A stretch of 64,000 bases of DNA from UBA4416 sp020846025 (GCA_963169295.1 CAUJDD010000044.1:19194-83193), one strand, 5' to 3'; counted from the first letter of the stretch, positions 1 through 8,147 are shown. Made by a program: numbers and translations. The notes: generated by a model not told the origin, from the letters alone.

Positions 1-11
1 CAAAAGAATTG

Positions 12-38
12 AGACCGCCAACGCAGGTCTTTTCTGTC
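12..38 (+). terminator. possible intrinsic terminator
   Basis: AGACC (12-16) pairs with GGTCT (26-30) around a 9-nt loop, and TTTT-CTG-TCTTTT follows on the + strand. It would end a rightward transcript entering from outside the window, or act weakly for the leftward tRNA operon. The stem is only 5 bp, so this is tentative. A second small hairpin, CCGT (45-48) with ACGG (53-56), lies between it and the tRNA genes. Confidence 0.35.
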
Positions 39-89
39 TTTTGTCCGTTTATACGGTTATTCGCCAACTTCTCCTTTCATCATTTTTTG

Positions 90-162
90 AGCGGAAGACG
101 GGTCTCGAACCCGCAACCTCCAGCTTGGAAGGCTGGAGCTCTACCAATTGAGCTACTTCCGC
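90..162 (-). tRNA. tRNA-Gly (anticodon TCC)
   Basis: On the minus strand the 7-bp acceptor GCGGAAG/CTTCCGC, the D-arm AGCTC...GAGCT, the anticodon stem CCAGC/GCTGG with TCC in the loop, and the T-arm with GGTTCGAGACC are all intact. It is 73 nt long with discriminator U, and no CCA is encoded. It is the last of three tRNA genes read leftwards from one promoter. In many Bacteroidetes this cluster leads into tuf; nothing of tuf is visible in the 89 bases left of it. Confidence 0.97.
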
Positions 163-222
163 TTTCAATTTAAGGTTTAAGAAACAAGGAGTTGCTTCTT
201 ATAAATTCTTAAATTTTAGCTG

Positions 223-303
223 TGGGCCAGGATGGATTCGAACCACCGAAGCTTGCGCAGCAGATTTACAGTCTGCCCCATTTGGCCACTCTGGTACTGA
301 CCC
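223..303 (-). tRNA. tRNA-Tyr (anticodon GTA)
   Basis: This is a class II tRNA on the minus strand. The acceptor GGGTCAG pairs with CTGGCCC (one G-U), the anticodon stem-loop CAGACTGTAAATCTG carries GTA, a variable arm (TGCGCAAGCTTC region) follows, and the T-loop GGTTCGAATCC is intact. It is 81 nt long with discriminator A and no encoded CCA. It is the middle gene of the Thr-Tyr-Gly operon. Confidence 0.97.
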
Positions 304-318
304 AACTAAAATAAAAAG

Positions 319-391
319 AGCCGAAGAAGGGACTCGAACCCCCGACCTACTGATTACAAATCAGTGGCTCTACCAGCTGAGCTACTTCGGC
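319..391 (-). tRNA. tRNA-Thr (anticodon TGT)
   Basis: Minus strand, 73 nt. The acceptor is GCCGAAG/CTTCGGC, the anticodon stem-loop CTGATTTGTAATCAG carries TGT, and the T-arm contains GGTTCGAGTCC. No CCA is encoded. It is the first gene of the leftward tRNA operon and lies about 55 nt downstream of a -7 element at 445-452. Confidence 0.97.
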
Positions 392-444
392 TTATCTTTT
401 CGTTTTTTGGTTTTTTAAAGAACGTCCCTTTGTTAAAGGGGTTG

Positions 445-452
445 CAAATTTA
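445..452 (-). promoter_or_regulatory. Bacteroidetes-type promoter of the tRNA operon
   Basis: TAAATTTG on the minus strand matches the TAnnTTTG -7 consensus, and a TTTG lies 19 nt further upstream where the -33 element belongs. The leader then contains CCCTTT (426-431) paired with AAAGGG (435-440), a small hairpin that may be a processing site ahead of tRNA-Thr. Confidence 0.7.
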
Positions 453-588
453 GTAACAAATTCGGTTGTTGCAAAAAAAAATTAAAACTTTTTTTACTTT
501 TTTTTCTGATTAAGTGAAATAATTTTTATGAGAAATAAAAAAACGGTCTTCAGGAAAGAAAAATCGTTTTAAAATAAATATTGGATTT

Positions 589-1770
589 TTATTGCGTAAT
601 GCCTAATTTCTTAGCAATTGCAGATGGAATAGCTTTCTTATGTAACATTATACTGGTAGTTTTATACAATACATACGCTTCTGAGGCAAAGAAATAACCA
701 TCACATTCGTTTCTTTTAGTTCCCCAAGAGTTTTTTACAATGTAATAAGGAGTGTTGTTTTGATCTTTTACAATCCCTACAATGTGCATTCCGTGATCGT
801 CTTGGGTTTCGTAATTATCAAAAGCCTTTTGACGCATTTCTTGTGTGATTTTTAATTGTGGTTGGGGTTTTATAGTGCTTTCCGTTACTTCTTCTTCGCT
901 CATCTCTGAAAACGGCACTTCGGGAACGATAGCTATTCCATCTTTAAAACGAAATCCTTTCTCACTTACATCTGATGCCCAAGCAATGGTATAACCTGTA
1001 TTAATAGCGTTTTGCATTACTTGTTGAAATTCATTAAGTGGTAAATTATACATTTGATCCCAGTTCCAATTATCAGGCACTTCTAAAGTAAATTTACTAT
1101 AAAATGGATGGTGAGTAAATGATGTAAGAAACACATAATCGTCAGGATTTATGCCTGTTGCTTCTAAATAACTTTTAGGAGTGTATTCTTTTCCTTTGTA
1201 ATTAAATTTTTCAGGCACTTTTCCTAAATACGCTTCGCAAACAGACTCTACGGATTGGTGCATAGCTTCAAAATCTATTTGGTTGTTTTTATCATTTGCT
1301 ACTGCACCAACTATTGCCTTGATATTAGCCTCTAGAACGGAATGGTTGTGTTCTGCTTTAGCATCTTTTTTACCAGAATAAACATCTTCTGGAACAATAC
1401 CGTAGCGACGCATCACATTTACAACATCAGAAAACCCTCCACCTTCACCAATGTTTGCTCTACCGTGCATGCGTACATAATTATCAGCTTTTAAAGGATA
1501 GGCTTTACAAGCTATAAACATTTCTGCTAGGTTAAATTCTTTTCCTTTACCCATTCGTATTAATTCACTTTCAAAGAAAGACAATGAAGAGAATGACCAA
1601 CAGGTACCCGTATGTCCTTGATTTTGTACAGCCGAAGCGTCTAATGATTTTACAACAGTAAATTTATATTCGCTCCCTTTTTTATTAGTTAATGGGCCTT
1701 GGTAGGCCGATTGTGCATGTGTAAATGAAATAACACAGGCTGCAATTGATGTAAAAATTATATGTTTCAT
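589..1770 (-). CDS. secreted C1B (bleomycin hydrolase-like) cysteine peptidase
   Basis: A 393-aa papain-fold peptidase of the aminopeptidase C/bleomycin hydrolase branch (C1B), likely exported to the periplasm or beyond. Residues 1-20 form a signal peptide ending in THAQ. The catalytic set is visible: oxyanion Gln51 and nucleophile Cys57 in QGHTGTCWSFS, His326 in HGMHIVG, and Asn347 in KNSWG. It is shorter than cytosolic bleomycin hydrolases (about 450 aa), and the leader makes a role in extracytoplasmic peptide processing likelier than general cytosolic turnover. The gene starts 11 nt after the atpI-like gene and looks like the last gene of the sprE-bactofilin-atpZ operon. No T9SS C-terminal domain is present. 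The natural substrate cannot be told from sequence. Confidence 0.9.
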   Translation of the reverse strand: MKHIIFTSIAACVISFTHAQSAYQGPLTNKKGSEYKFTVVKSLDASAVQNQGHTGTCWSFSSLSFFESELIRMGKGKEFNLAEMFIACKAYPLKADNYVRMHGRANIGEGGGFSDVVNVMRRYGIVPEDVYSGKKDAKAEHNHSVLEANIKAIVGAVANDKNNQIDFEAMHQSVESVCEAYLGKVPEKFNYKGKEYTPKSYLEATGINPDDYVFLTSFTHHPFYSKFTLEVPDNWNWDQMYNLPLNEFQQVMQNAINTGYTIAWASDVSEKGFRFKDGIAIVPEVPFSEMSEEEVTESTIKPQPQLKITQEMRQKAFDNYETQDDHGMHIVGIVKDQNNTPYYIVKNSWGTKRNECDGYFFASEAYVLYKTTSIMLHKKAIPSAIAKKLGITQ

Positions 1771-1781
1771 TGTTGATTTTT

Positions 1782-2168
1782 TTAATTTGAATGAGGTTGT
1801 TTAATGTATTTGATTAGAAACGAAATCTCAAAAATAGTAAATAAAATGTATTGAAGCATAAAATGGCATGTAAAAGCGAGAGTGTCTGATTTATTAATTA
1901 AAGAATATATAAAAACAGTTATCATACATAACAACAGCCGCGCCATACTCATTGCCAATGTTTTAAAAACAAATTCTTTAGAGGCTTTCTCTCCAGTTGT
2001 AATTAATACATTTGCTAGTAAAGTTGTAACTCCAAAAAACAAAATCGGAATCCAGTAATTAGAGGTCTGAAAGTATTTTGAGGGCAGTGTACTTAACCCG
2101 TAAGATATGATTAATGCTCCTAAACTAAGCACACAAAGTTGCAAATAATATGTTTTAGAGAGTTTCAT
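1782..2168 (-). CDS. AtpI-like small membrane protein
   Basis: A 128-aa protein with about four hydrophobic helices (roughly residues 8-26, 38-57, 68-90, 100-122) and no catalytic motif. In many Bacteroidetes a protein of this size and topology sits between atpZ and atpB and is taken as the ATP synthase subunit I equivalent, a helper for c-ring assembly or cation supply. Here it follows atpZ by 3 nt, but the next gene is a peptidase, and atpB is about 30 kb away. Function is inferred from position and topology; sequence conservation in this family is low. Confidence 0.6.
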   Translation of the reverse strand: MKLSKTYYLQLCVLSLGALIISYGLSTLPSKYFQTSNYWIPILFFGVTTLLANVLITTGEKASKEFVFKTLAMSMARLLLCMITVFIYSLINKSDTLAFTCHFMLQYILFTIFEISFLIKYIKQPHSN

Positions 2169-2171
2169 TAT

Positions 2172-2402
2172 TTAAGGTTGAGGTTTTATAAAATCTTTAA
2201 GCACTAAATACATGGCAATTGCAATGGATACAAGGCTTAAAATTATGGTAAAAATAGGTGTTTGGTTTTGGTAATACTCATCTAATTTAAATCCACCAAA
2301 ACAACCACCTCCAATAACAATAGCCATTTGTATGGCTAATCCACTATACTTAGCATAAGCATTAAGCGGTTTTGGATGTTTTTTCGGCTGTTGCTGAAGC
2401 AT
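2172..2402 (-). CDS. atpZ: AtpZ/AtpI family ATP synthase accessory protein
   Basis: A 76-aa protein: a short basic N-terminus, then two membrane helices (about 22-40 and 50-68) joined by a FGGFKLDEYY loop. This matches the AtpZ family (AtpZ/AtpI), which acts with the F1Fo ATP synthase, probably as a Mg2+/Ca2+ channel or c-ring assembly factor. The ATG lies inside the upstream bactofilin gene, giving a 41-nt overlap in another frame. The whole reading frame fits the family from its first residues, so the overlap appears genuine and suggests translational coupling. It is separated from the atpBEFHAG cluster at 28.7-33.9 kb. Confidence 0.75.
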   Translation of the reverse strand: MLQQQPKKHPKPLNAYAKYSGLAIQMAIVIGGGCFGGFKLDEYYQNQTPIFTIILSLVSIAIAMYLVLKDFIKPQP

Positions 2403-2775
2403 TATTTTGAATGTTTTTTACAACCGCTCCCATATTACAAGTTCCTGTAAAAGTAGCATTTGGCTCTATTGAGATTTTTCCTGTAACAATATCACCAATA
2501 ATTTTAGCACTTGCTTTTAAAGATAGTAATTCACTCACATTTAGCTTGCCGTTAATTTCACCCGAAATATCTGCATTTTGGCATTGTACATTTCCCTCAA
2601 TACTACCTGATTGACCAACTACTAATTTTCCAGAAATGGAGATGTTTCCTTTTAAGACACCATCAATTCTTGCATCTCCATTTGATGTAATATCACCTAC
2701 AATTTGGGTTCCACTACCTATTAAATTAATGGACGAGTTAATAGCTTCGTCTGATTTGTTTGATTTTTGGAACAT
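2362..2775 (-). CDS. bactofilin (polymer-forming cytoskeletal protein)
   Basis: A 137-aa bactofilin. After a disordered N-terminus with INLIGSGTQIVGDI, residues about 20-115 show the repeating hydrophobic/Gly pattern of a right-handed beta-helix (DGVLKGNISISGKLVVGQSG, SIEGNVQCQNADISGEINGK). Bactofilins polymerise into membrane-associated filaments without nucleotide and scaffold cell-wall or envelope enzymes. The gene follows sprE/porW by 34 nt and overlaps atpZ, an arrangement common in Bacteroidetes. An M23 peptidase, a frequent bactofilin partner, lies about 2.8 kb away on the other strand. Confidence 0.9.
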   Translation of the reverse strand: MFQKSNKSDEAINSSINLIGSGTQIVGDITSNGDARIDGVLKGNISISGKLVVGQSGSIEGNVQCQNADISGEINGKLNVSELLSLKASAKIIGDIVTGKISIEPNATFTGTCNMGAVVKNIQNNASATAEKTSKTA

Positions 2776-2809
2776 GGTATTAATTTTTTGGTTTTACGAA
2801 GATACTCAA

Positions 2810-5506
2810 TTAGTTTAATTTATAATGATCGTCGTAAAACGGTTGATAGTAACTTACCTGTTTTTTCTTAAATAATTTTGGCATATTATCCAATGAAATA
2901 GTCATTATGGTAAACTCTTCTAATTTTACTTTTCCAGAAAAAACAGATTTGTCTTTCTTTAAATTATCAATATATAAAAGGGCTTCTTGAGCTTGATCAA
3001 ATGTTTTGATAATTAAAATCTGACTAATTGCTCCAAATAAACTATTCGTTGTTTCAAGTTTTTTGTTCGCATAAAAATTATTGTTAAAACTTGCTAAATT
3101 TGATTTAAACATTTCAGATACTCCTGAATTATCAGGGAAAACAGCAATCACAAAATGTGGCACATTAAGATTAAGCGAAAAAGTATCTGTGTTTAATGGT
3201 ATTGTACCTTCATTAGTGGCTGTTGCTTCACTCGGATGTTTCATGTTATAAATAACTTCTAAGTAGTTTTGGGCTTGTTTACTAACATCATCCTTAGGAT
3301 AAAATATTTGAATTTGTTTAAGACTAGATTCTAAGGAGTCAATACCTTTTAACTTTCCTTTACAAAGCGCTTTTATAAATGCAAATTTTGGCGCAAAATC
3401 ATTTTTTCCAAATTTTGTTTCCGATTCGGTTGATTTTGCAAGTGCTAAGACGTAATTTCCTGATGAATATTCATTGTATGTTTCGGTATAAAACAGTTCA
3501 ACTTCTCCTTTTTGTGCTGCTTTATCAGACACATAATTAGGATTTTTAATTATCTGTGCATATTCACTATTTGGATAATCATTTAATAGTTTGTTTTTAT
3601 AAAAATCGGCTTGTGACTGATTTTTTACTGAGCTATAAATTCGGTATAATTGAAAATAGGTAGAGAGTTTATACTTATTATTTGGAAAACGATTGTTAAG
3701 TTCTTCGAAAGTGTGAATAGCTTTTTTGTTGTTATTTAGCTCCTCTTTATATGTGCTTGCTAGGTTGTAATAGGCATCCACAATTTTTATATTTGATTTC
3801 TTCATCAATGAATCCGTAAGGGGTAAATCAGCTAAATAATACTCTACGTTTTTTTTGTCTTTTATTGCTTTTGGTTTAGTACCATCTACTGTTAATTCAT
3901 CTGTTAACGAGTCTTTACTGCTAACATTTTCATCAAGCATAAAAGTTTTTTGACTTCTTCGCCAGTTATCTTCTAATTTTCGATTGCCCCATTTTTTTAT
4001 AAAATCATTTAAACCAAAACTTAATGTGGTTTGATTATAAAAATACCAATCTCCCTTCGTACCTGTACTCATGGTAGGCAATCCGTTATTTGGTAGGCCG
4101 GCATTTATCGTTGGATTTGCGTTTTGAGCGGCCATTAATTCCATTTCTTCTTTTTTACGCTCTTCTTCGGCTTCTATTTTTTCAATCATTTTTTCTATAT
4201 AGCGTGTTCTATCCGATTCACTCATTTTGGCTACTTTTTGCAAGCTATCCTCACGCTGAATGGTGCGAATGTAACTCACTAAGGTTTCTAATGTTGTTTT
4301 ACGTTTGCTTATAAATTCATAATCTTTATAATCTTTGGGTAATGACATCATCGTGCTATCGTAATAAGCTCCTGAAGCAGTATAATCAGCGTTTTCAAAA
4401 TTAATTTCTCCTAATTTTAAATAGGATAATGCTTTTTGTTTTGGGTTTTGGGTACTATTTTGAACCGATAACTTATAATAACCAATTGCTTCTTCTTGTT
4501 TTTTTTCTTTTTCAGATATTTCTCCAAGGGTGTAATAAATGATGTCTAAATATTCTGTGTTTTTTACGTCATTAATCATTTTAAGTAATTCACGCTTGGT
4601 TTTTGCGGCATTACTTATATCCACCAATCTCGACATTTTCATTTTTGCCTGAAAAACAAGTTCGTAATTTGGTTTTAAATCAATGGTTTTTTTATAGTAC
4701 TGAATAGCTTTTTTGTTACTTTTCTTTTCTTCTTCTAATTGGGCAAGAATAAATGCATATCTTGAACGGGTAACTTTTGGAGGTCTTGCAGTTAGTTTCA
4801 TCCAGTATTTAGATATTGGATTTTTTCCTTTATCATCGCCTCCTTTCATGGCAATAATTAAAGCCTCTTGAGCTTCTTTATACATGCCACGTTTAATGTA
4901 ATAATCAGCCCGTAGGGCAGGTAATTGTCTTTTAGCATATTTAGAGATTTTAGGTTCATCTTTTAATAAACCAATAATAGCCTCTGTTTGGGTTATAGAA
5001 CCAATTTCGCTATACGATTTTGCCAACCATATCAATGCTTTATGCTTATCTTTTGATTTATAGCTCCTAATCACATATTCAAATGCCTCGATGCCAGAAA
5101 AGAACTCACGTTTATAGAATCGAGAGATACCTATTACATTCCAGTTATTATCAATCCATTTACCTGCTGTTGTAATTTCATTACCATGTTTGTCTTTTAT
5201 GGTATGGCGCTGGATGCAATTTGATGATTTCTTTATGGCTTTATCAAACTCAGGAAATGTGGCTTTTGCATTTTCGTTAGTAGGTACTAAAAAAACTGGC
5301 AATAGCCTATCATAATCAAACTTATAACCTAAGCGTATTTTTTCTTCACCTTCTTTAATATTCTCCATAGCATAATAATAACCATTGTATCTTGCTGTAA
5401 GGTTATGGTAACCACGATGTACAAATGTGTTTTTATTAGTTTTACAAGCTGTTAGCAATAATACAACTGTAACACAAGTTAAAATATGTTGTTTTAGGTG
5501 TCTCAA
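2810..5506 (-). CDS. sprE: T9SS/gliding TPR lipoprotein SprE/PorW
   Basis: An 898-aa lipoprotein. The signal peptide ends in the lipobox LLTAC with Cys21, followed by the family-typical segment HRGYHNLTARYNGYYYA. TPR-like helical pairs fill residues about 150-400 and 600-760; a charged, coiled-coil-like stretch rich in EEERKKEE lies near residues 430-450. The C-terminal domain (about 780-890; FVIAVFPDNSG) is shared by SprE and PorW. SprE (Flavobacterium johnsoniae) and PorW (Porphyromonas gingivalis) are needed for the type IX secretion system and gliding, linking the PorE/PorP complex to the core machine. It is the first gene of the leftward operon with bactofilin and atpZ, and diverges from the M23 peptidase gene across 68 nt. 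Confidence 0.85.
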   Translation of the reverse strand: MRHLKQHILTCVTVVLLLTACKTNKNTFVHRGYHNLTARYNGYYYAMENIKEGEEKIRLGYKFDYDRLLPVFLVPTNENAKATFPEFDKAIKKSSNCIQRHTIKDKHGNEITTAGKWIDNNWNVIGISRFYKREFFSGIEAFEYVIRSYKSKDKHKALIWLAKSYSEIGSITQTEAIIGLLKDEPKISKYAKRQLPALRADYYIKRGMYKEAQEALIIAMKGGDDKGKNPISKYWMKLTARPPKVTRSRYAFILAQLEEEKKSNKKAIQYYKKTIDLKPNYELVFQAKMKMSRLVDISNAAKTKRELLKMINDVKNTEYLDIIYYTLGEISEKEKKQEEAIGYYKLSVQNSTQNPKQKALSYLKLGEINFENADYTASGAYYDSTMMSLPKDYKDYEFISKRKTTLETLVSYIRTIQREDSLQKVAKMSESDRTRYIEKMIEKIEAEEERKKEEMELMAAQNANPTINAGLPNNGLPTMSTGTKGDWYFYNQTTLSFGLNDFIKKWGNRKLEDNWRRSQKTFMLDENVSSKDSLTDELTVDGTKPKAIKDKKNVEYYLADLPLTDSLMKKSNIKIVDAYYNLASTYKEELNNNKKAIHTFEELNNRFPNNKYKLSTYFQLYRIYSSVKNQSQADFYKNKLLNDYPNSEYAQIIKNPNYVSDKAAQKGEVELFYTETYNEYSSGNYVLALAKSTESETKFGKNDFAPKFAFIKALCKGKLKGIDSLESSLKQIQIFYPKDDVSKQAQNYLEVIYNMKHPSEATATNEGTIPLNTDTFSLNLNVPHFVIAVFPDNSGVSEMFKSNLASFNNNFYANKKLETTNSLFGAISQILIIKTFDQAQEALLYIDNLKKDKSVFSGKVKLEEFTIMTISLDNMPKLFKKKQVSYYQPFYDDHYKLN

Positions 5507-5556
5507 AAAAATATATGCAAAAATAAGCTAATAACGACAAAGTCGTAAATTTAGTA

Positions 5557-5564
5557 TATTTTTG
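5557..5564 (+). promoter_or_regulatory. -7 element of the M23 peptidase gene
   Basis: TATTTTTG matches TAnnTTTG and lies 10 nt before the ATG at 5575, so the transcript would be almost leaderless. The same 68-nt gap must hold the start of the divergent sprE operon; a weaker TAAATTTA lies on the minus strand near 5545-5552. Confidence 0.55.
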
Positions 5565-5574
5565 TGCATTAAGT

Positions 5575-6450
5575 ATGTCTGAGCAAAAAAATAGTCGTTG
5601 GAGAATTTTTACTGAGCAATTAAGAAACAAATACCGCTTAGTGATTTTAAATGATGAATCTTTTGCTGAAAAATTTTCTTTACGTCTGTCTCCCTTAGGG
5701 CTTATTATTTTACTAAGCAGTATTACTATTGTAATGACAACTGCGGTAATTAGTTTGGTAGCTTTTACTTCATTAAGAGAGTACATTCCAGGATATGGTA
5801 ACATTAATGACCGAAAAGATATTTTATTATTAAGCAATAAAGCCGATTCGCTTGAAAACATTCTTTCAGCGAGAGATTGGTATATTAACAATCTTTTAAA
5901 TGTTTTTAATGAAAAAACTGAAGGGAAACCAATAAAACCAACAAAAGACTCTACGGGAAAATATAGCAAAATTGATGTTAAACCCAGTGAAGATGATCAA
6001 AAATTGAGAGAAGATATAGAATCCAATCAAATAGCATCTACAAGCGATAAAGTAACGGCCAACAAATTAGGATTACTAGGACATTACTTCTTTTTTACAC
6101 CTTCAAAGGGCATTGTAACTAGTTCATATAACGTTGCCGAACAGCATTTTGGTGTTGATATCGTAACTAAAGAAGATGAGATTGTAAAATCAGTGTTAGA
6201 TGGCACGGTAGTTTTCACAAATTTTACTTCAAGCGATGGTTATGTTGTTCAGATTCAACACAATAACAACATTATAAGTATCTACAAACATTTATCGGAA
6301 ACCACCAAAAAAGCAGGTGATATTATTAAAGCTGGAGAATCAATAGGGGTGGTTGGAAATACTGGAGAGAATAGTAAAGGAACACATTTACATTTTGAAC
6401 TTTGGTATAATGGCTTTCCATTAAACCCACAAAATTATGTAGTTTTTTAG
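5575..6450 (+). CDS. M23 family (LytM-type) peptidoglycan endopeptidase
   Basis: A 291-aa membrane-anchored peptidase. One transmembrane helix (about 42-66) follows a basic cytoplasmic N-terminus. A linker with short coiled-coil character (residues 85-160) precedes the LytM domain (about 175-285). The zinc ligands are present: His191 and Asp195 in HFGVDI and His273 in THLHFE, with His239 (YKHL) and His271 as catalytic histidines, so it should be active. It would cut peptide cross-links in the periplasm during growth or division. It is a single gene opposite the sprE-bactofilin operon; a working link with bactofilin is inference from proximity. Confidence 0.9.
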   Translation: MSEQKNSRWRIFTEQLRNKYRLVILNDESFAEKFSLRLSPLGLIILLSSITIVMTTAVISLVAFTSLREYIPGYGNINDRKDILLLSNKADSLENILSARDWYINNLLNVFNEKTEGKPIKPTKDSTGKYSKIDVKPSEDDQKLREDIESNQIASTSDKVTANKLGLLGHYFFFTPSKGIVTSSYNVAEQHFGVDIVTKEDEIVKSVLDGTVVFTNFTSSDGYVVQIQHNNNIISIYKHLSETTKKAGDIIKAGESIGVVGNTGENSKGTHLHFELWYNGFPLNPQNYVVF

Positions 6451-6935
6451 CCCAAATTTTACTTATACTCCTGTGGGAGTAAGTTAAACCAAAATAAAGA
6501 TTGTTTAGCATATTTAAAATTACAAGTGTTTTTAAGCAACTTGTTACTCAGTTTTAGTGTTTCGTTTCGGATAAAACCTTCTAATTCATCCAGATTTTTT
6601 TGCAGAATTTAGTTCAGGGCTATAAGGAAGTAAAAAAATTAGGGTAATATTACTCGGAATTATCACTGTTTTGGATTTATCCCAAATTATGCATTATCAA
6701 TTTCTGATATACAATCTTGGTTAAACTCTGAGTTTGATTACAAGAAGATGAAATATGAGATGAAAAAGTAAAGATTAAACTAGAAGCCGTACAATTTGGT
6801 TTTAAAGATTTAAGTATAAACGATTTATCTTATATTATAACAATTTGGTTATCATGGTGTTATATTTTGTTGGTTATTAAAAATAGACTGAATGGAAAAA
6901 AAATCTAAAAACTTTTCAGTATCAAATAATTAGCT
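6451..6935. other. non-coding gap with possible gene remnants
   Basis: No full gene fits in these 485 bases. Two short open stretches look like decayed coding sequence on the + strand. One spans roughly 6648-6772, reads through SISDIQSWLNSEFDYKKMKY and closes with a stop. The other, about 6768-6906, contains NDLSYIITIWLSWCYILLV, a membrane-like helix, and ends at a stop. Neither has a credible start and I recognise neither. They may be chance. Confidence 0.3.
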
Positions 6936-6943
6936 TATATTTG
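6936..6943 (+). promoter_or_regulatory. promoter of the rpsF-rpsR-rplI operon
   Basis: TATATTTG followed by CACC is a near-perfect Bacteroidetes -7 element 24 nt before the rpsF ATG. T-rich sequence (TTTTC at 6913-6917) lies near the -33 position. Confidence 0.75.
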
Positions 6944-6967
6944 CACCCCTAATTTAAAATTATAAAC

Positions 6968-7336
6968 ATGGAAAAACGTTATGAGACGGTCTTCATTTTA
7001 ACTCCCGTTTTGTCTGATGATCAGGCAAAGGAGGCCGCAAAAAAGTTTGAAAAAATCCTTACGGATTTGGGAGCAAAAATTAATCACAAAGAAAACTGGG
7101 GCTTAAAAAAATTAGCTTACCCTATCCAAAAGAAAACAACTGGGTTTTATCACCTTATTGATTTTACTGGAAAAGGAACTGAAATTACTGAATTAGAAAT
7201 TCAGTTTAAACGTGATGAACGTATTTTACGTTTCTTAACTGTGTCATTAGATAAACATGCTGCTGCATGGGCTGACAAAAGACGCGGAAAACAAGGTGAA
7301 GCAAAACCAGCTAAAACTAAAAAAGCAGAAGCTTAA
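6968..7336 (+). CDS. rpsF: 30S ribosomal protein S6
   Basis: A 122-aa S6 protein. It starts with the family-typical KRYETVFILTPVLSDDQ and keeps the ferredoxin-like fold segments, including GLKKLAYPIQKKTTGFYHLI and FKRDERILRFLTV. A lysine/alanine-rich tail (residues 100-122) extends beyond the folded domain, common in Bacteroidetes. S6 binds 16S rRNA in the 30S platform next to S18, whose gene follows by 30 nt. It is first in the conserved rpsF-rpsR-rplI operon with a clear promoter at 6936. Confidence 0.98.
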   Translation: MEKRYETVFILTPVLSDDQAKEAAKKFEKILTDLGAKINHKENWGLKKLAYPIQKKTTGFYHLIDFTGKGTEITELEIQFKRDERILRFLTVSLDKHAAAWADKRRGKQGEAKPAKTKKAEA

Positions 7337-7366
7337 TTTATTAACCCAAAAAACAGATTAATTACA

Positions 7367-7630
7367 ATGTCACAAAACGAAGTACGCTTTTTAAACCCTC
7401 CAAGTGTTGAGGCTAAAAAGAAAAAATATTGTCGCTTTAAAAAGTTAGGTATTAAATATATTGATTATAAAGACGCCGACTTTTTATTAAAATTTGTAAA
7501 CGAACAAGGTAAATTATTGCCACGTCGTTTAACCGGAACATCATTAAAATTTCAACGCAAAGTATCGCAAGCTGTTAAACGTGCTCGTCATATAGCATTA
7601 ATGCCTTACTTAGCAGATGGTTTAAAATAA
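7367..7630 (+). CDS. rpsR: 30S ribosomal protein S18
   Basis: An 87-aa S18. The signature region IKYIDYKDADFLLKFVNEQG and the basic end KFQRKVSQAVKRARHIALMPY are intact. It forms a heterodimer with S6 in the 30S platform. CRF near residue 22 retains one cysteine but not a full zinc-binding set. The gene sits between rpsF (30 nt) and rplI (18 nt). Confidence 0.98.
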   Translation: MSQNEVRFLNPPSVEAKKKKYCRFKKLGIKYIDYKDADFLLKFVNEQGKLLPRRLTGTSLKFQRKVSQAVKRARHIALMPYLADGLK

Positions 7631-7633
7631 TAA

Positions 7634-7640
7634 AAGGAGG
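7634..7640 (+). promoter_or_regulatory. strong Shine-Dalgarno sequence of rplI
   Basis: AAGGAGG lies 8 nt before the rplI ATG, a textbook ribosome-binding site. The other starts in the window lack such a sequence, as expected in Bacteroidetes, where the anti-SD is used little. It supports the ATG at 7649. Confidence 0.75.
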
Positions 7641-7648
7641 AAATACAC

Positions 7649-8095
7649 ATGGAAGTTATATTAAAACAAGACGTTAAAGGTTTAGGATATAAAAATGATA
7701 TCGTAAATGTAAAAAACGGTTATGGCCGTAACTTTTTAATTCCTCAACGCATGGCAGTGTTAGCTACCGAAAGCAACAAAAAAATGCAAGCTGAAGAAAT
7801 TAAACAAAGTTCATTCAAAGAACAAAAAATGCGCACAGAGGCTACTGCAAATGCCGAAAAACTTTCTACTGTTACAGTAAAAGTAGGTGCTAAAGCAGGT
7901 GAATCTGGAAAGATTTTTGGTTCAGTTACTAATATTCAAATAGCTGATGCTTTGAAAAAAGCTGGTTACGATGTAGAACGTAAAAACATTGAGTTAAACG
8001 AAGAACATATTAAAACTTTAGGAACTTATTCTGCTAAAGTTCGTTTATTCAAAGAGATTAGCGCTACCGTAAACTTTGAAGTAGTTGCTGAATAA
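7649..8095 (+). CDS. rplI: 50S ribosomal protein L9
   Basis: A 148-aa L9 with the normal two-domain layout. The N-terminal RNA-binding domain begins MEVILKQDVKGLGYKNDIV and has the G-Y-G-R-N-F-L-I-P signature. A long connecting helix (about 45-75) leads to the C-terminal domain with KAGESGKIFGSVT. L9 binds 23S rRNA near the L1 stalk. It is last in the operon and is followed by a strong terminator. Confidence 0.98.
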   Translation: MEVILKQDVKGLGYKNDIVNVKNGYGRNFLIPQRMAVLATESNKKMQAEEIKQSSFKEQKMRTEATANAEKLSTVTVKVGAKAGESGKIFGSVTNIQIADALKKAGYDVERKNIELNEEHIKTLGTYSAKVRLFKEISATVNFEVVAE

Positions 8096-8118
8096 TTTTT
8101 AGTAAAACTAGTTTGAAA

Positions 8119-8147
8119 AAGAGGCTAAAATTAGCCTCTTTTTTTAT
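8119..8147. terminator. bidirectional terminator between rplI and a convergent gene
   Basis: AAGAGGCTAA (8119-8128) pairs perfectly with TTAGCCTCTT (8131-8140) and a run of seven T follows on the + strand. The A run before it serves as T tract for the leftward gene, whose stop codon (8144-8146) lies inside the element. Confidence 0.9.

Noticed and set aside
5442..5969. 175-aa open frame on the minus strand
   Set aside because: It lies over the start of the M23 peptidase, whose zinc site and anchor are clear; its product has no recognisable domain and crosses the divergent promoter gap.
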